Origin: Thermoanaerobaculia bacterium
GTDB lineage: Bacteria > Acidobacteriota > Thermoanaerobaculia > Gp7-AA8
Direction: 5' to 3'
Assembly: GCA_023700825.1 (NCBI GenBank)
Contig: JAMPYE010000008.1
Location: 1-22,395, forward strand
DNA: 22,395 bases
The notes under the pieces are model-generated. The model saw only the letters and a list, made by a program, of their open reading frames with translations, made no database searches and had not been told where the DNA came from. Each line of letters opens with the position of its first letter. Within the stretch, counting starts at the first letter, position 1. Of the stretch, positions 20,529 through 22,395 are shown piece after piece. A program made the position numbers and the translations under genes.

Positions 20529-22364
20529 ATGCCCAAGAAGATCCTTCTTGCTGATGACAGCATCACGATTCAGAAGGTCGTCGAGCTGACCTTTTCGGAC
20601 GGGGACTACGAGGTCATCGCCGTCAACAACGGCGCGCGGGCCATCGACAAACTCGGTGAGATGCGCCCCGACATCATCCTGTCCGACATCATCATGCCGG
20701 AGAAGAATGGTTACGAGGTCTGCGAGTTCGTCAAGTCGCAGCCTGCGCTCCGCTCGATTCCCGTCATTCTGCTGACCGGCACGTTCGAGCCGTTCGATCC
20801 CGATCGCGCCGAAAAGGCCGGTTGCGACGCGGTGGTCACCAAGCCGTTCGAGTCGCAGAACCTGATTCACAAGGTCGAGGAGCTGATCGCGGCCTCGGCG
20901 CAGGCGGCTCCGGAGCCCGTAGTCGAAGCTCCGCCCCCGCCTCCCGTCGACATGTCGGGAGAGACGCGCGCCTGGCAGATCCCGACGATGCCGCCATCGT
21001 TCGCGCCCGAGAGCGAGTCGCCGTTCGCCGCGCCCCCGTCGTTCTCGACGCAGGAGTCTCCGTTCGAGATGCCGGCAGCCGAGCCGGATGTGCACGAGCA
21101 GTCGACCGACATCTTCGAAGCGCCGCCTGCCGACGCCTTCTCCGGCGAAACTCGCGCGTTCCCCGCGATGAGCCTCGAACAGCTTCAGGCGATGCAGCAG
21201 CAGGCAGCGCCCGAGCCCCCTCCGATGCTGAGCCTGGACGAGCCCGAACTGCCTCCCGCGTTCGAGCCTCCTCCGATCGCTCCGCCGCCTCCGGCGTTCG
21301 GACTCGGCGGCGAGATGGATGCGTTCCCCGCGAACACGATCGACCAGGCGCCAGTGCTGGAGCAGGGAGCTGCGCCAGTGTTCGAGATGGGTTCGCCCGA
21401 GCCGGCCGAGGAGCAGTACTCGGCCGAGACGCGCGCCTTCCCGGCGATGAGCTTCGAGCAGATGCAGGCAATGCAGCAGCAGGCCGCACCGCTGGGAGAG
21501 CAGATGTTCGAGCCGCAGGCGGAAGAGTCGCCGATGCCGCAGGACGAGGTCTTCGGTGGCGCCACCGAGGAGCCTGCCTACTCGGCCGAGACGCGCGCCT
21601 TCCCGGCGATGTCCTTCGAACAGATGCAGGCGATGCAGCAGGGGGCGGAGCCCGCAGCCGAGCTTGCGCCCGAGCCCGAATGGGCGGCGCCGGCGGCGGA
21701 AGAACCCGCCTGGAACGCCCCCGCAGCCGAGCTGGAGCCCGAGCCCGCCGCTGCGTGGGACGCGCCTCCCGAAGAGGCACCCGCTTCATGGGAAGCGCCT
21801 GCCGAAGAACCGGTCGCCGCGCCGGAACCCGAGTGGGCGACACCCGCAGCCGAGCCCGAATGGGCAGCGCCCGCTCCTTCGTTCGACGATGCCACCACGG
21901 GAGCCATCCCGGCGATGGCTCTCGACGAGAGTTCACTCGTCGAGGAGCCTGTCGCGGAGCCGGAACCCGAGGCGGCGTGGAGCGCTCCCGCCGAAGAGCC
22001 CGCGTGGAACGCACCCGCCGAGGCACCCGCGGTCGCGTGGGAAGCGCCGGCGGAAGAGCCGGTTGCCCAGCCCGAGCCGCTCATGGCCCTCGAGCCCGAA
22101 GTCGCGCCCGAACCCGAGCCAGAGCCTGAGCCAGCATGGGCGGCGCCCGAGCCTGCCGTCGCCGCGGCTGCACCCGTCGTCGCGGCCGCTGCGGCATCGA
22201 TGGGAGTGGGCGAGCTCACCGATGCCCAGATCGAGACGATCGCGCGACGCGTCGTTCAGATGATGTCCGAGGATGTCGTCCGCAAGATTGCGTGGGAAGT
22301 GGTTCCCGAGCTCGCGGACATGATCGTGCGCGACCGGATCAAGGAGCTCGAAAGCGCCGAGTAG
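20529..22364 (+). CDS. Receiver-domain (CheY-like) protein with long Pro/Ala/Glu repeat linker and conserved helical C-terminus
   Basis: 611 aa. Residues 1-125 are a full receiver domain: acidic pair D9-D10, phospho-acceptor D53 (LSDIIMP), T83 and K105. Residues ~130-550 are low-complexity, rich in Pro, Ala, Glu and Trp (AWNAPAEEP, AWEAPAEEP), very likely disordered. A motif around ETRAFPAM recurs: three near-identical ~24-residue copies start at residues 205, 298 and 352, and weaker versions are at 143 (SGETRAW), ~280 (GEMDAFPA) and ~458 (TGAIPAM). The last ~55 residues (ELTDAQIETIARRVVQMM, then IAWEVVPELADMIV) are charged helices of a type I recall at the end of other receiver proteins of myxobacteria and relatives. 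No DNA-binding or enzymatic output domain is seen, so signalling probably goes through protein contacts. ATG 20529 fits the receiver start (MPKKILLADDS). Confidence 0.88.
   Translation: MPKKILLADDSITIQKVVELTFSDGDYEVIAVNNGARAIDKLGEMRPDIILSDIIMPEKNGYEVCEFVKSQPALRSIPVILLTGTFEPFDPDRAEKAGCDAVVTKPFESQNLIHKVEELIAASAQAAPEPVVEAPPPPPVDMSGETRAWQIPTMPPSFAPESESPFAAPPSFSTQESPFEMPAAEPDVHEQSTDIFEAPPADAFSGETRAFPAMSLEQLQAMQQQAAPEPPPMLSLDEPELPPAFEPPPIAPPPPAFGLGGEMDAFPANTIDQAPVLEQGAAPVFEMGSPEPAEEQYSAETRAFPAMSFEQMQAMQQQAAPLGEQMFEPQAEESPMPQDEVFGGATEEPAYSAETRAFPAMSFEQMQAMQQGAEPAAELAPEPEWAAPAAEEPAWNAPAAELEPEPAAAWDAPPEEAPASWEAPAEEPVAAPEPEWATPAAEPEWAAPAPSFDDATTGAIPAMALDESSLVEEPVAEPEPEAAWSAPAEEPAWNAPAEAPAVAWEAPAEEPVAQPEPLMALEPEVAPEPEPEPEPAWAAPEPAVAAAAPVVAAAAASMGVGELTDAQIETIARRVVQMMSEDVVRKIAWEVVPELADMIVRDRIKELESAE
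21141..21653 (+). repeat. Three dispersed copies of a ~72-bp coding repeat in the receiver-protein linker
   Basis: Copies begin at 21141, 21420 and 21582. Each encodes S(G/A)ETRAFPAMS(L/F)EQ followed by (L/M)QAMQQ. The second and third are almost identical at DNA level, so recent duplication or gene conversion is likely; the first has drifted. Confidence 0.88.
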
Positions 22365-22395
22365 TTTTCCTTCAGAACTAATTTAAAAGCGGCGC

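Overview
The window is GC-rich bacterial DNA with strong GC bias at third codon positions, ordinary Shine-Dalgarno starts and short operons. The gene mix (UbiA-type prenyltransferase, paired M16 peptidases, aconitase/isocitrate-dehydrogenase family enzymes, a class III CoA-transferase, a long ArgRS with an MSGRKG loop, a receiver protein with a very long Pro/Ala/Glu tail) would fit an Acidobacteriota-like or deltaproteobacterial-like chromosome. Placement is a guess from gene content; there is no rRNA or marker gene here to settle it.

Layout. 1-3589: a UbiA-family prenyltransferase, then a translationally coupled M16 peptidase pair (first subunit with an intact zinc site, second without one). 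3590-9312: a same-strand metabolic cluster encoding aconitase-superfamily large and small subunits (overlapping by 56 bp), an isocitrate/isopropylmalate-type dehydrogenase with NADP-type residues, an HMG-CoA-lyase-family enzyme with an apparent Glu-to-Gln change at a catalytic position, and a CaiB/BaiF CoA-transferase. Several active-site determinants are atypical, so this may be a pathway variant on citramalate-like or HMG-like acids rather than standard leucine or TCA metabolism.

9313-16430: an accessory island. It holds a full-length REP-associated tyrosine transposase (RAYT, HUH type), two derivatives carrying only its 5' end and leader, REP-like hairpins, and four copies of a terminal module ending in GTGACCCC or a variant. 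On the minus strand lie a secreted M23 metallopeptidase, a secreted protein of unknown function, and what look like the N- and C-terminal parts of a second copy of that unknown protein on either side of the RAYT. The island ends at a 94-bp remnant of the 3' end of a CaiB-type gene, matching the end of the intact CaiB gene at its other side. This suggests insertion and deletion around a former CaiB duplicate.

16527-20431: mostly minus-strand housekeeping genes (histidine phosphatase-argS operon, a DUF4177-like small protein, a glycerophosphodiester phosphodiesterase). 20472-22364: a divergently transcribed receiver-domain protein with a long repetitive linker and a helical C-terminus.

A recurring theme is intergenic arrays of 7-8 bp tandem repeats (GTTGTTA, TCGCCTC, and an octamer AATTGAGA). 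Most are arranged as large inverted repeats and several sit exactly at gene 3' ends, where they supply or abut the stop codons. No tRNA, rRNA, CRISPR array or phage integrase was seen.
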